DNA from: Branchiostoma floridae
Taxonomy: Eukaryota; Chordata; Leptocardii; Amphioxiformes; Branchiostomatidae
Direction: 5' to 3'
Length of the DNA: 64,000 nt
Assembly (NCBI RefSeq): GCF_000003815.2
Contig: NC_049993.1
Span: forward strand, 10,415,244 to 10,479,243
The stretch's first letter is position 1. The number at the start of each line of letters is the position of its first letter. Positions 13,521 to 27,760 of the stretch are shown one piece after another. The notes below the pieces were generated by a model that was not told where the DNA came from, did not search any database, and saw only the letters and a program-made list of their open reading frames with translations. The position numbers and the translations under genes were made by a program.

Positions 13521-16500
13521 ACATATACTACCCCCTAATTTGGCACGAGGGTTATGACGCACACACTTGAAAGCCGGGTGGCATTGTCAAAGCACGCAAT
13601 GATTCCATGCTGGTGGACATAATTGTGCACTCGGTGACTCTTCAGATACTTTGGGGCTTGCTGTGTAATTATGATGGAATGCTAATTACAGATGTGAGCC
13701 TGTAATTACATAAAGAACGTTTCCGCCCCACGCTTGGATGAGTCTGTCATGTCACATGTATGAAATAGGGTTCAGAATTTTAATCCCTCGGGTTTACTTC
13801 ACGCACGTAGGGAAACTATCATTTAATACATGGAGAATGTGAGTAATACTCACACAGGGAACATGTGGATGAGTTGGCTTATACATTTAAGTATGTCTAA
13901 GTTTATACTAATGAATGCCGTAACACAAGTGTATGTGGAACAAATCTCACTGTCTTTAATCAAAATAGAATTTACATAATAATCTTATCTAGTGCGCACA
14001 CTAGTAGTACCTGACATGGAAGCCTATCCTTTGCCTGCACTGGTTGATTCATAATGTGTCAAACATGATAAGTCTACTTGATGAATAGTCTCCAAACGTT
14101 CAATGCTGTGGGATAATATTCATGGCATAAATTTGTCAATGACTTTCCATCATGTCAGACGGTAAGAGCGAAGATACGGGTCCGCCAGAGACCATTAGGG
14201 TTAAGTTGTTTTCCTCCGCGATAAGCATTTCCGTGTTAAGCGGGTTAGACAAGTCTCCCCGGGTCTCATTACCGTGAACTTCTGTGACGCACTTTTGGAA
14301 TTTTCTCCGTGTAAGGAATTAACCTTCTGATTTAATAAGAGATGGAAATTGCCACTTCGCCAAGTTGTTCACAACTGTGATGCGGAGATAAGTTGAAGAA
14401 AGACCTCCAAAGCCACAATGTGACAATGAGGAGATCACAGCTGCTCAACTCTCACAGTTGACTGCAACATTGTGACGCCCTCTGCAAGACACCGCAAGAC
14501 TTTGTGATGAATACTCAGAGAACACACATTGACCTTGGGTCTGACTCTTCATAACCCAAAACTTATTCAACAAAATATATTAAAACCTGTTGTTAAACAA
14601 GCTAGCATGTCCAGGACCTGAGATACTCTAAAAAGTCCTACTGCATCGGCGAGGAGAGCTGCAAGGGGGTCCAAAATAGATCTCCACCCTAGTCTTCCCT
14701 AGACCTACCCACTTACTATATACCGTCACTATTCATCTGGACGTCTTTTAAGGTATGCTTCAACAAAGAGTAGGAAACACAGACTCACAGGCCCATACCT
14801 ATACCTCCTGTATGCTAGCCACATTGCTAGCAGATCTTTTGTAATCATTGGTCACTTAGATCTTCACTAAAGCAGGTCGACCAATGATGATGATGATGGA
14901 CTCTTCATGATCGAACTTAAAATCTGGAAGCATGCAAAAGCCACAATTTTAGATGCTCGTCCAAAATCAAACGGGAGGTTTTTTTATCTCCAATAAAATG
15001 AATGAATGGACTTTATTTCTCAACAATCGCACAAGGTTCAGTGCATGGCAACCAATAGCAACGACTATCTATATAGACAATTGTACGTCGAGGCTACATA
15101 CAAAACAACAAAATATTATCAATAACAATACAGTGATCTGGCATTTGGAATAAAGTATAGATAAATTGACCTAGGTATATGAGTTGAACATGAAGGAGGT
15201 GTGTTTTGGTTCTAATGTTTAAAAAAATGTTTCTCTCTCCTTACTGTAGGTAGGTCAGCTCATAACAAACTGGTATTTATCTTCGTTATTATCATGACAC
15301 GTGGGACACAGTCTCTGAGTGGCTGGTGTGTTAGGGGCTAATGCTACCATTTACCACGCCACAGGCTACATGCGCAGGTATCCCAACAAGTTCTTCCCAT
15401 TTCATGCCTCTTGCAATTATAACGGTATAACCTTTAGTTTGACTCTAAATTCAATAATGCCCTTTCGATAGCTCTATTGACTGTCAGGTCCCATAGGTCT
15501 CGGATAAGAACAGAAGAAAGTAATGCAAGGGTAAAGCCACCTTCACCTTGAAATTTCAAAAGGCAGTTGCTTTACCTAATGGTACATGAACAATGCAATC
15601 CATCACTCGTTTACAACGGGAGTAACTTTATGAGAATAACAAAGTGATATCTATACGTTCTTCCTTTACTGATTATGTCATCCATCCCCTTTCCCTTTAC
15701 ATGTAGTTAAAGTTTTGCTTATATTGATATTTTTAGATTCAGTCTGGGTGGTTTAATTGATTTTTGTCAACTCTGTGATTTATTTGAATGTTTGTATTCA
15801 TCAAGTTTGGTTAGAATATGGTTAAATTACCCATCTCAACTATCTATTCCTGTCAGCTTCTTTAACGCTTATATGGAAACAAGTACGGTATATGAACTAA
15901 TGAGTCTAAATTGCAAATATAAACTTTATACTTAGAACCCATACATAATGTGGTACACCAAAACCCCAATAAAATAATGGAGATCATTGCTGATTCCATC
16001 CATGTCGAGCTAGATGTCGATGTGTTACGGCTTATCACAATATTTCACATCCACGCTGGCTGATAGATTTCATTTTAGATAGTAACCACATTGGCATGTA
16101 TATTTCTATTGGTACAATGTGTGTACAACAAAGTTATGTATTCGCACCACATTCAGTGTTTACATGCATGAGCCGACGTTTTGGTGACCGTCAGTAACCT
16201 TCCTCAGAGCAATAATGACAGACGGTCACCTAAACGTCAGCCCAAGGAAAAATGTCTGTGGTTGCGATTGACTCTGTTATGACTTCGTTTACCAACCTGG
16301 TGACATTATTCATGGTACCATGTTTGGAGTATCAATATTAGTATTTGCTGATATTCTAAGGCTTGCAAGGCTTATTCTACTGACATTGTTATGGATATTT
16401 CATTATCATGGGGGATCCAGACGTAATTGCAGTATGCGACAATGTCGGATAGATAATAAACTAGGTAATCTCATAGTTTATTTTGATTATTCAGTTGCAT

Positions 16501-19500
16501 TAACCTTTTCGAAGACCATTTAATTTTATCGTGCTAGTGTAAAATGACAGGAAACATTGTACATTTACTGTATGATAAGGTAAGGACATGTCGTTATATT
16601 TTGGGCATTGCCCCCGTTGTTGTCGTGTGTTTCCTTATTTTGTATTTGACAACTTTTCTCCACAGTGGTTTTAGCTTTCTCCACAAGTCAGAGAGCCGAG
16701 ACCTGCTGCGACATATATATGCGATCCTTTTGAAATTGAAATCTCAGTGGGCGGAGATCAGAGTAATCCTACTTGCTGGGTCTGCCTGTGGCGGCCTACT
16801 TACAAATCCTGTTCTATGCTACGTTTTGGCAACGCTTTATTTCCGTCGGCCAGGTCGCTGACTCGGAGTGCATTAGCGGGCGAACGACAGGAGAAGAACG
16901 TATTCTTTCTGGAATCGCACGCTTCGGAGATTTACTTGGACGGCACAATTTAGTGGCGTGCGTGTAGAGGATCGTCACGGCATTTTGTGCCCATCCGTAT
17001 GGCTCACGGTTTTCAGACGGAGATAGATTAGGTAAGCCACCCGTGCTCGCTGTGACAGAGCCCAGACATTTGAACTTTCATGCCGCCCAACGCTGACAGG
17101 CATATATAATATGGACAAACTAAGGAGAACAAAAAATCTCATGTTAGACATTTTCCTTGTCAATTATGGAAGTTTGAGCTACTTGTAAACAAACTTAAGT
17201 AGACTGAATGACAGATACTGGTTATTTGAAGTACACGTAAACTACAAATACAAGTCAATCTCCACTACTGGATAAAAACTGTTTTTATCTAGTTGTAAAG
17301 ATTGAATTGTATTTGAATATCATTTACTTGGATGTCTAACGTTTATTTAGATGTACTGTACACGTAGAATGGACGGAAACTTATGAAATTCGCACTCTTA
17401 TTAAGTTAAGGAACAATTCGATATCATCTCGAAAGTTTATGTTTGCATTTAATGAAGTCGATTACTTGGAATTGCATATGCCTGCTGGCTATGACGTGGG
17501 TAGTAACTTTGGTAAAATATACATTCGTGTAATTAGAATGCTGTGATGTCCAGAGGCGTACAGTTATCTGACTGCTCGTAACCTAATACTGTAACATTAA
17601 TTCTTTCAGCAGTGCAGCGCGTTCATTATTAGATCTTTGTCTTTTGCAGGGGGCTATTTCTCTTATAGTTAAAGGTGAGCCCTTGTATATGAATGAATAC
17701 GGAAAATGTTATTTAACGAGGAATGTTTGTGTTTCGACCGTATCGGGGAACTGTGGCGTATACACCAAACCTACCACCATTGGTCTCATGCGGGCAATTA
17801 TAATTATATTGTCGTGTTTTTTTTCTTGTCTTCGTACCACTTTGATACTGTAGATCTTCATTACTCGATATCCACATTCCAATCAAATGATGGAATTCTC
17901 TCTGCCGGAGATCAAGATAAAGTAACTTTCAATACTAGAAATAGATGTCCAAAATAAACCAAAATCATAACGGCCTTTAAAGAGCCAGCAAGTTGAAAAT
18001 AGTAACATACTATTAGATAATCGGATTTTCTATCAGTTGATTTTCTCCGTAGATATGAATGAATATGCTAAGTAAACTCTGCTGTACGTTAGAGACTACC
18101 TGCTAGTGCTGTATCACGCATCATCCACTGTCTTTGAGCTCTGTTGATCCAGCTAAATCCCGTCCAAATCGGTGCGTGTAGATTATCGTGTGGATGTAAA
18201 GGGCACCCTATCAGTCACGCTCTGCAGCTGCACCTTGTGAATAGCAAACAGCAATAAATCCAGGTCAGTGAGATAACCCTCGTGGGGCGTCTCTCGGAAA
18301 CTTCTACATCACTGTCAGACCAGAACAATCTGAGCCGTTGTCATCAGGCACACGCACGGAGGTACCCCCCGAGCGGCATCATACTAGATCAAGGGTTGCG
18401 TGCGAAGAATGGGATTCTGATTTATGTAGATTGCTGTTCATGGTCGACTAGATTAAAACGTTTCTCACGGTTGGAACGTCGGCCTAGCCTGCTAAAATCG
18501 CGCTCCTAGCGGCCGGCCGTACAGTTGGGGGTTGTTAACCCCGGCCAGCGAGAGATTGTGTAAACACAGACAAGATTATTCTGCTCGCAGCTGGTTAGTA
18601 GTATCTTCCTAGTTGACCTTGTGATAGAACCTGCATCTGAACCGCAGCAGTGTCACTAGAATTATCGCCACAACAGAAGACGGTTACTGATGAAAAATCA
18701 AAACGGTAGCAATAACTGTTCCTCATTATACGATGTTATTGCAATCTGTTTGCATCTCATTATTTGACGCCATTTTAATATCCGTGCGCCATAATGGAAT
18801 TTTGATGACAAACTGGGAAGTGAACTAAATTTAGTTATGACCTATCCTTGTCGGTAAAGCTAATATGCATGCCATTATGACAAAATGTAATATCATTGAC
18901 TTACATTATCAACAGTGCACTAGTGATCGTCTCAGCGAGAAAGTTTGATTTCAGTGAGCAGGTCACATGTCAGATAAGCATTGTGATGAATTCAACCTGA
19001 GGCTTACCCTGCCTGCCTAACGTCTTTACCGAACCTTAATGCTGGTCTTAACGTCTGAAGATCATGTGAACCTGACGATGACTTACCGGCGTACAGCCCT
19101 TACGGTCTCCATGGTGTATTTTCATGGAATTAGCATCATCAACAACATCCTCTAAATGTCACAACCTATACAATAGAGACTGGATCAGCGATTGGATCTG
19201 TTCAACCAAATGTCCATATCGTGTCCCTCCATCTAGGAAAACCTTTGCATTTACAATTTGTGAAATACGTCATGCCTATTATGGCTAACAAGTTTTCAAA
19301 AGTATTATGATGAACGCAAGTTTTCCTCTCTTTTGGATTGCCTGAATGGTACCTTAACACAGAGTTAAGTTTTGCCCATCTTGATATATCGTCTATAGCT
19401 TTAACATACGTGACCTTACTGAAGGTTTGCCTTATACTTATCCCTCCCCTGAGAATTTCCTTTCCACCTAGGAGATTGTACAATGATGCTGTCTATCAAT

Positions 19501-19784
19501 GCTACGGACAAAGAGCGAGAAATACCCCCTGTTGTAAACCTACAAATCGGTGTCTTTCCATGTTAGTTGCCGTGATGAGTCTTCGGTACCAGCTGTAGGG
19601 GCAGGTGTGTTTCCAATCAGTCCATAGAATTTCAGACAAATGATCACTCTCCTGTGGGCAATCTTTGTGTATACATTACAGTTTTATTAGCTGGGACAGG
19701 ATGCATCGCCAAGCGGTTGCTGTACATGTTTATGAATACTTAGTAATATCAAAAAAAATTCAAGATTCTGATAATGGCACAATT

Positions 19785-19787
<3 letters not shown>
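13521..19787. other. non-coding stretch, no gene recognised
   Basis: Contains a short TGATGA run (about 14885-14897) and the hairpin at 16175-16238. Overlapping open frames at 16544-16967 fall in a slightly GC-richer patch, but no frame shows a domain, and splice signals are not clear. Confidence 0.45.
16175..16238. repeat. inverted repeat, 18-bp arms
   Basis: The arm gacgttttggtgaccgtc (16175-16192) is mirrored at 16221-16238 with a single mismatch, around a 28-bp loop. It is probably the terminal hairpin of a decayed foldback or MITE element; no second end was located. Confidence 0.6.

Positions 19788-19818
<31 letters not shown>
19788..19818. repeat. (AC)n microsatellite
   Basis: About 15 uninterrupted AC/CA units. 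Confidence 0.97.
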
Positions 19819-19819
<1 letters not shown>

Positions 19820-22800
19820 GCCGCGTTTCACTGTGTGTATGCTTAATGCTGCATATCTAAAATCTTCCTGAGGATCATTTGTATCGCCCCCAGACGAAGT
19901 CTAACCTACGTTTTTAGCATCATTGAAACGGTTTCCTATCGTCTACTTCACTTGACTTGACTTAAATACTTAAGCCTTTTGTTGTGTGGCTCTGTATATA
20001 TGTAATTCAATGTAGGACTTTGAAAAAATTAACACTGTGTCCCGTGTTATCTTTTGAAGGATTCAAAAAAGACTAAGTAGACCCCCATTGACGTAGCAGT
20101 CAAACCTTGGGGTAACGCCACTTTTGCTACTTTCATCTGCTGTCAGAGTACCTATGATGCATCTGCAATGCAAAGTACACACTTAGCTGATGGGCCAGTA
20201 GTTTTCACGGGTTATTTCAGCCGATGTCAGATACCATGTACATCTTGTATCTATAGAGGAAGAAATAAATTTGCATCTCATTGCTTTTGCTGAAGAATTT
20301 CTAGAAAGTTACAACGACGTTGGCAGATGTTCGGATGTTAGCATTACTTTAGTAGAGTATTCCACCATGATAGTACAATGACTTAAATCCTGTTAGTAAT
20401 TGTAAACAGCCACGACTTTTTTTGGTGGCTTCGCTTTTTATATTTCTGTGTAGTAGTAGTAGATTCCATGAGAATAGCAGAGATTCTAGACTGGCAGTTA
20501 AACCATCTCATCATTTGGCACGAACATTTCTTGTTTGCCTCCTGTAAGTTAACGTGATACAATAATAATTGGCAGCAACGTCGCAATCCATTACGCTCCA
20601 AGCGTATTTTGGTTTGATTGTGATTGAGATTGGTCGTTTATTAAGTATAGATTATTTATGATGATATTGCGTTTCATGCTGGCTATCGGAGCATGCCATG
20701 CGCTTGTCAACGCCAATGTTACGCAACATTCATTACATCGATCATTTAAATTGATTTGGCTGAAGAAGCGCAATATGTAATCTTTAAAGAGATTTATATT
20801 GCTTATGATATGATGGATGGCAATATAATGAAAGCATACATACTCTAAAGTCCACACAGATTAAACTTCCTTTTCATATCAATCTTGCACTCAACGATGC
20901 GTTTCTGCTTCTCACTATTATAGATGACCCGATGAAGTCGAGTGCCAGAGAGAGGGACGCATCTTAGCCATAATATTCTTGGCATCACTCATCCTACAAT
21001 ATCAATAATTCAAAAAGTGTCAAGTTGCAGACTCCCACACATTCTCTCGTGAAGAGGCAATATATTTCTAATCGTGTCACTATCTGCTACACTTTGCCAC
21101 ACCAGCACAGCGCGCATGATCTTTCTGTAGGAGTCTCGAAGTCTTCTTAGGTACAAGGTTCCTCCTTGAGAGGACAAATAGTTCATTATATGTTCTCCAC
21201 GTGTTGTTGATCCGTCCTCACTTGTTATTATGTCCTCTGAAACGTCCTGTCTCCACCCTGATGTGATTGAGGTATGAATGACTAGATCATACTAGATTTG
21301 ATCCATAGTTGCTCTTACGTATTCTGATTCTGTGCATAGCATAACATAACTTCAGTTGGTGCCTTGGCTCATGCACAACAGTCTTACGATCTCAACACAT
21401 TACAGAACAAAGGTTTAGTCATCCGACCAATAATAGCCACATCTGAATCGGGAACTTGTAATACCACATTCTAAGGTGTACTGAACTCTCGTAAATTTAG
21501 CTAAAATTGCATCTCCTTCAGATGTATCTTCTCTCATGCCAAAATCTTTGATCGATGAGCGTCTCCTGGAAGACAGAAATGATGAATATACAAGCCAAGA
21601 AAAGAGCTCATTAATTATGGTGTCTCTGCTAGTCTACCTTTGCGTTTGCTCTATGTGTGAGTGCACACGAAATAATGTTCTCTTGGAAACTTTGGGGAAA
21701 GAGAAGTACTCGATCTAACGGAATGAGCTTGGTAGGGACCTTTTGATGATTTCAAGCTTACTGCACTGTGTATGGGGGTCTATTACCTTAACTCCAACCT
21801 TACCTGTAGGTTCTGTAACCACTCTGAGGAAGAATTAGACGCTTTCCTTCAGTAAACATCTAAGTAAACCTACATTGTGCTTCAAGTCGTGTTGCATTGC
21901 GACCTGGTATTTACTAAACCCTAGGGTTCATCGATCCATGTTCTGTTCCTTTTGAAGATACAAGCCTTTCACCTCATGGGATGAAGTGTACTTCCAGCCT
22001 GATGCAGCATCCAAATTGCTTTCAGTACAGAAGAAAGTCAAGAGCCTTGCTTTAAACCGGAGCGATCTGATGAAAAGACATGGTATCGATCTTTGTACGG
22101 ACTAATGTTGCAAAAATCGATGTTTCATGTCAAAGCATGTGTCTAATATGTGCTTGCCAACTGTGGATAATAAGTCCATGTTTGTGATATCATGACAAAG
22201 ATTCCAATTCATCGTTCAGATTATTGATATTCTTTTTTAACCTGACAATTATGTCATTACTTGACTTCTATAGTTTGCTTGCTTCAGCTGCTCTACTAAT
22301 GGCACATACGCATGGCACGTTTACATTCTACATCTACATCTATATATCATATACTGAGCAAGGGACCTTAAACGAACTGGGGTAGTCATCAATGCCTTTT
22401 GCAGTGCAATGTTTCCTTCAAACATATTGTATCGTATGCATTAGTCTTGGGTGCTATCTTATCAAATAGCTACGTTGGAAAACTAGTTCATGGGAACTTT
22501 AAACCTAACATATCATCATTAATGTGTAGTACTGTAGACATTTCCGGAGATAATATGTAAATAACGTATAAGTAGTTGTCTCCCCATCCCACTGTGGCGC
22601 CAGTTGCCAGATTTCTGACAGTGCTTTATAATATAACAGTGACAATGTCGATCACAACAATAAATTATTTGCTCAACAATCACTAGTGCACTTTGATCTT
22701 CCGTACACACTTGGCAGAGGGCGCTCTTACCTGTGAGAAAACTTTGACTTTCATCCCAGAGCAGCGAGTCAGATTGTGTGGTAATGCATTGAGCCATGGC

Positions 22801-25800
22801 CTTGTTGGTCCCACCCTAGGAGAGTAATTACCGGCAGTGATCCAGCATTACAGAATTGAATGTGACACGATCAATTCTTGCATTCAAATGGACAAGTCTT
22901 ATTACGCGCTGCGGTGGGCACGTCTGTGATTGCAGTGTCTGAATCGATAGAAACAGCAGAGATCAACTGAACTGTACAATGGGAGTTGTGCATTCAGCTG
23001 GTAAGCTGATCTGTCACCTTCACTGCTGAATTCGCCTGTTATCATATCATATCCCATTTAAAACTCACGCGCTGTTGTCGCTGGTGTTTACTTCCTGTGG
23101 ATGACGAAGAGTAGGAACTTTAAACACCGAATCAGAATACCATGTAAAACCAATGTGCCCTTGGCAGTATCTTGTTTTAATGCAGAAAGGTTATTTGAAC
23201 CAGCAAGCATGTTATTTCGAACCAGCAAGCATTTTGCATAATTCATAATTATATGTTTTTTGTTATATGTACCTTTGAAATAATTATGCTGAACAGCAGA
23301 CTTGAGGTTCTGGACAGGAGAGAAATTTATTTCATCATAATTGGCTTTGCTATTTTAATTGTGATAACCACATGTAATTAATGGTATTCAAAATTGTCAA
23401 CTTGGTTGGCCCCTGTATGTAGTCGCCTTCGGAAAGGCTAGTGAAAATCTTGAATAACGATCATTAGGCAAGCCAAATAGTGCGGAAAATTGGGCGGAGA
23501 ATGTACTGGTCCTTGAGGTGTACCGCAGCTGGTAGGTCAGGCCGCAGCTGTAGCCCGCTGTGTTAGCGGAGTACACATCTGTGAGGAGTAATCAACTCAC
23601 CACTCAGGCAGGAAGAGGTCACAGGTCCAGTAACAAGGCTGGGATACAGACAGCCAGAATATCCCAATATTCAATAACGAACTGGCGTCATGTATCCGCG
23701 CATCATAATATGTCTAACTTTCTGCACATTACTTTTGGGCGCAAAATTAGAAACAATCCAAAATTTTATGAAGAACCTCCCCATACACATTAATACTTTC
23801 AATTATATTTTATCAGGTGTATTTTTTTTCTACTTCTACTCTTGAATTTACGTTTGTAGTCTCTTGTGAAGTCTGGAAAATTACGGCTGGTATCAGTTAC
23901 TTGCGTCATTGGTGAAAAACGGCGAACGCTGAATCATGCTGGAATGAATACTAAAATGTGATCATCAGGTCTTCAGAAATCTACAGTTACATAGATGAGC
24001 GAGTTCAAATACAAGCTTCATGTACACTACAGAGTCACAGACACTCATCTTTTTGCTGGCTGTTTCTGTTCCTTCTGGGGCATCATTCGTTCTTGATAAG
24101 ACAGATGATGATAGGAGCTGCTTGTGCACATAACCTTGGCCACAATTTGCCATTACGCCGTTTAGAGCGAGCTTAATGCAATTTTATCGCTCAATTGTGG
24201 TTATAGTTCCGGCGCGGTGCTGCGTTTAATGGTCTCGTATACCATATTCAATTGACTAACTCATTGCATGTTTAACATGTAATGAAATTAGTTACAGTTA
24301 TATCGCTTTGGATGTAAATTGTGTCATCGTTAGCTAAGCCACATCATCGACAAAGAAGCGAATACATGGCAGATAGATCCTGCCTTATCCATGCGGATTC
24401 TGTTGGTACTGCAATGTTAACGACACACTGCCGTCATCACATGTATGGCCATACCAGTATGAATAAATAGTCAAGATAATGTTAAGCTACCAATTGAAAA
24501 AAAAACGCAGAGTAAGTCAATGGTTTGCCCTATATTTATGTATTAAGTTCTACGTTTATATAATACAAAGCCCCCGAATTGTGCCTCATTGTTGGAATGA
24601 CATAGATTTCGTGAGGCATCTCATGCAGAAATGCAGCCTCCGATTTCCCAGCTGGTTCATTTTACCGCCATGGCTGTCATGAATTGTTGATATGCTGGGC
24701 GAAGTTGCCCTTAGATTGAATTGAAAGTTATTCCGTTTGACTGACTATCATGAGACAGGTATTCCCGAGAAAGCCATATTTTGGCGGTCGCTCATAACAC
24801 ATTAAGAGCGGGTTGTATTCTGGTAAATATAACATATATATATGAGGAATGGACAGTGCGATGAGCGATTACCTATGAAGACTTTGTATGACACCAACTT
24901 ACTCCAAAACAATTCAAGTATTTCCTAGTTAAACTATGAACAGAAAAGTTGGTTGGTGCATGAAATGTACTGATGCGAGACGTGTGACATGTACACACAC
25001 GGGTTAAAATCAGGTGTATCCGATATTGGCTGGAGAACGAAGCGGTGTTTAACACTGTTGATGAGGGATAGATCAAAATTCCTCATGTTGCTATTCAACA
25101 AAATAATCTGTTTACCTCTTCTTAAACAGGGCACTTAGTCACAAAAGACAATAGTAACTCAAGCAAGTGTATTTTTATTGCAAGCATTTCTAACCACCAG
25201 ATGTTTAGATTGACAGACGTTTCACTGCACAAAATCCAATCTTATTTTCAAGCGCAGTTGAAGATTGCAATTGGTATATTGTCAGGTACCATTCACCACC
25301 TTTCGTTAGTAACTGAAGAATCTGTAGTTCAACAGGTATTAGACAAAAACGAGGAATTGATATGTATAAACTTAGTTATTGTGATAATGTAGACAATCAC
25401 TGGTCATCACATCGTTCCGTGCCAGTAGACAATGGGAAACTTTTAACACGCGGAGATATAAAAGTCTGTGAAGTTCAGCGCAAAAAAAAGCCATATTGTT
25501 GATATTCCTGTAAAATACGCCAAATGTAGGATAGTTTACGAGAAAGGACACATTTCACAACTTTCGATGACGTTAATAAGGTACGTCTTATAAGAACGTG
25601 GGAATTCGACACTATTTTCAATTGCAACGAACCACTCCCTGCCGAAACGATGCATCGCTGAGCGTAAATTGGGGTGAGGAAATGTCAGTCATGGTTGTTT
25701 CGAAAATCATCTGAAACTCAGGCAAGGGCGGTAGGGAAGATTTCTAATTCTCTATGATGTTGTCAGGGAAATGTGCTCAGCTCAGATGGTCAGAGGTAAT

Positions 25801-26962
25801 TTTACAGTAATGTGAATGAAATAGATTACAAACGCCTAAAAATACACCTGAGAAAGAACTCATCACAAAACACAGAAACAAGACGACCGTAGAACGAAGC
25901 CCATTACAACCTTGTAATTTGGCACCACCTGGTCTTCCCAAGTTTTCAGCTCGTTCTCATATTAACTGCTGTCACAGGACTCAGATAAAACTACAGTGCT
26001 ATGAGCCTATGTGCGTCACAGATGTTATAATGCGCATATTTATCCACGGTGTTGAAACCTCGACTGCTGTGAATCAGCACAACAAACAGCTTCTTATACA
26101 TGGCACAGCGTGAATCATGCTGAAAATGGAGTTCATATTAAAGAAATTCCTCTGTAAACCTGTCAGTTATCAATGAATCTTTGAACATGCACAATGTAAA
26201 ACACCTAAAGTGTCTCACTGACAATGATCTTTGTTATCGTTTTAGTGGGACGTGACGGAATGCAGTCGCCTGAAGCGTTGTACGCTTTAGGATTATTGGA
26301 TCATAACTTTTATTTCCATACTTGCCCGTATGACGTTACAATTCATCCTATCTTCAGGAAGTGTGCTGCTTTTCATATCACTCCCCTTGGCCGTTCCGTT
26401 CCGGGAATGGGGTTCAAGACTTTAACCTAATCTATATCAACAGGTCAGCCAAACCTAATTAGACAGCCAGGCTGGCTTGTACGATAACTCGGCATTACCA
26501 TTTCTCCTGACAGGGGCTCGCCTTACGCTTGGATCGCCGTCTGAACGTTACTTTCGAATTCATGTACAGAATACATGAGAGGCCACGGGCATGTAGGATA
26601 CTTGCAAAACGATGCCAAATCGATACAGCTTTCAGACTTACATATCTATTACAAGTTATGAATAACGCCAACATAAGACGAAAAGACACAGAAAAGTCAA
26701 TTATTTTCAACGTTATTCAAGTACAACAGGCTCTGAGCATAAGATCAAGCTCACCATCGATTGTGATAAAAGACCTAATGGTATACACTGAATGTAGACT
26801 CCGTGGCGTCATATAAAGGGGAATATGCCTGATATGACTCCGATCCACAGCACATATTTAGTTATCAAAAATGAGGTACGGTTAGAGCAAAGCTGTATAG
26901 ATAACATTTATTAGTCTGTGACCAGACCCTCTGGTCGACAGACTTTTAGTTTTGTCACGTTT
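19819..26962. other. non-coding stretch, no gene recognised
   Basis: AT-rich, with only short open frames that show no domain or consistent codon use. No RNA gene or transposon end was recognised. Confidence 0.45.
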
Positions 26963-27760
26963 ACGCGCGTTCGCAGCTGTATCTGTATGTTCCCGTTGTC
27001 TGAATTCTATGTGGTTTGGCAGGTCCTTTGTACTGAGGTTGACGATGATGCACGTGAACTTTTTTTTGCGGCAGGTGGTTTTATTATGGATTTTATAAAA
27101 ATAACACCCCTACAATTTGTTCGTCTTGCGGTGTTTTGGTCCAGATCCTCTGTATGTGGGTCATGGTGTCATTGGAATTTGTCAAGCAGATGCGTGGTGT
27201 TACCTGATCGTCAAAGTTATTCGCGTTCGCATCGGTATCTGCATGTTCCCGTTGTCGCATACGTACGTTGTTTGGCAGGTCATCTGCACTGAGGTTGACG
27301 ATGATGCACGTTGTTTTTTTTTTGTTTTTGCGGCAGTTGGTTTTATTAGGGACGCAATAAAAATAACACCCCTACAAAATGTTCATCTTTCGGTGTATTA
27401 GTCCAGATCCCCTGTATATGGGTCATGCTGTAATTGAGATATTGCAAGCAGATGCGTGATGTTCTCTGGTCGTCAATGTAACGCGCGTTCGCATCTATAT
27501 CTGCATGTTCCCGTTGTCGCATACGTTTGTGGTTTGGCAGGTTCTCTACACATAGTTGGACGATGATGCAAGGTGTTTTATTTTTTCGGCAGCTGTTTTT
27601 ATTATGTATGTAATAATTTCAGAAATCACCCCTGCAAATTGTACGTTTCACAGTGTATTGGCCCATGTCTGCATATGGTGCCCGTTGAGGTAATTGGGTA
27701 TAGTTAAGCAAATGCGCGATATGTGCAAGAATTTTACGCGCGTTTGCTTTCTACCTCTTA
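26963..27760. repeat. tandem repeat, three copies plus a partial, about 257 bp each
   Basis: The landmark acgcgcgttcgc (tcgcgttcgc in copy 2, acgcgcgtttgc in the last) recurs at about 26963, 27220, 27481 and 27736. Internal landmarks keep register: ctgcatgttcccgttgtc, gacgatgatgca, ggttttatta and ataacacccctacaa. The copies differ by scattered substitutions and by the length of a poly-T tract. The two overlapping long open frames here are repeat artefacts. Confidence 0.92.

Noticed and set aside
16544-16967. Overlapping open frames with a hydrophobic segment
   Set aside because: Three frames are open at once and none shows a domain or splice sites; probably chance in a GC-richer patch.
26918-27401. 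Two overlapping open frames of 94-124 codons
   Set aside because: Both lie in the 257-bp tandem repeat and reflect its periodicity.
12228-27760. CRISPR-like repeat arrays
   Set aside because: The repeat units are 250-430 bp with no short spacers, and the genome is eukaryotic.
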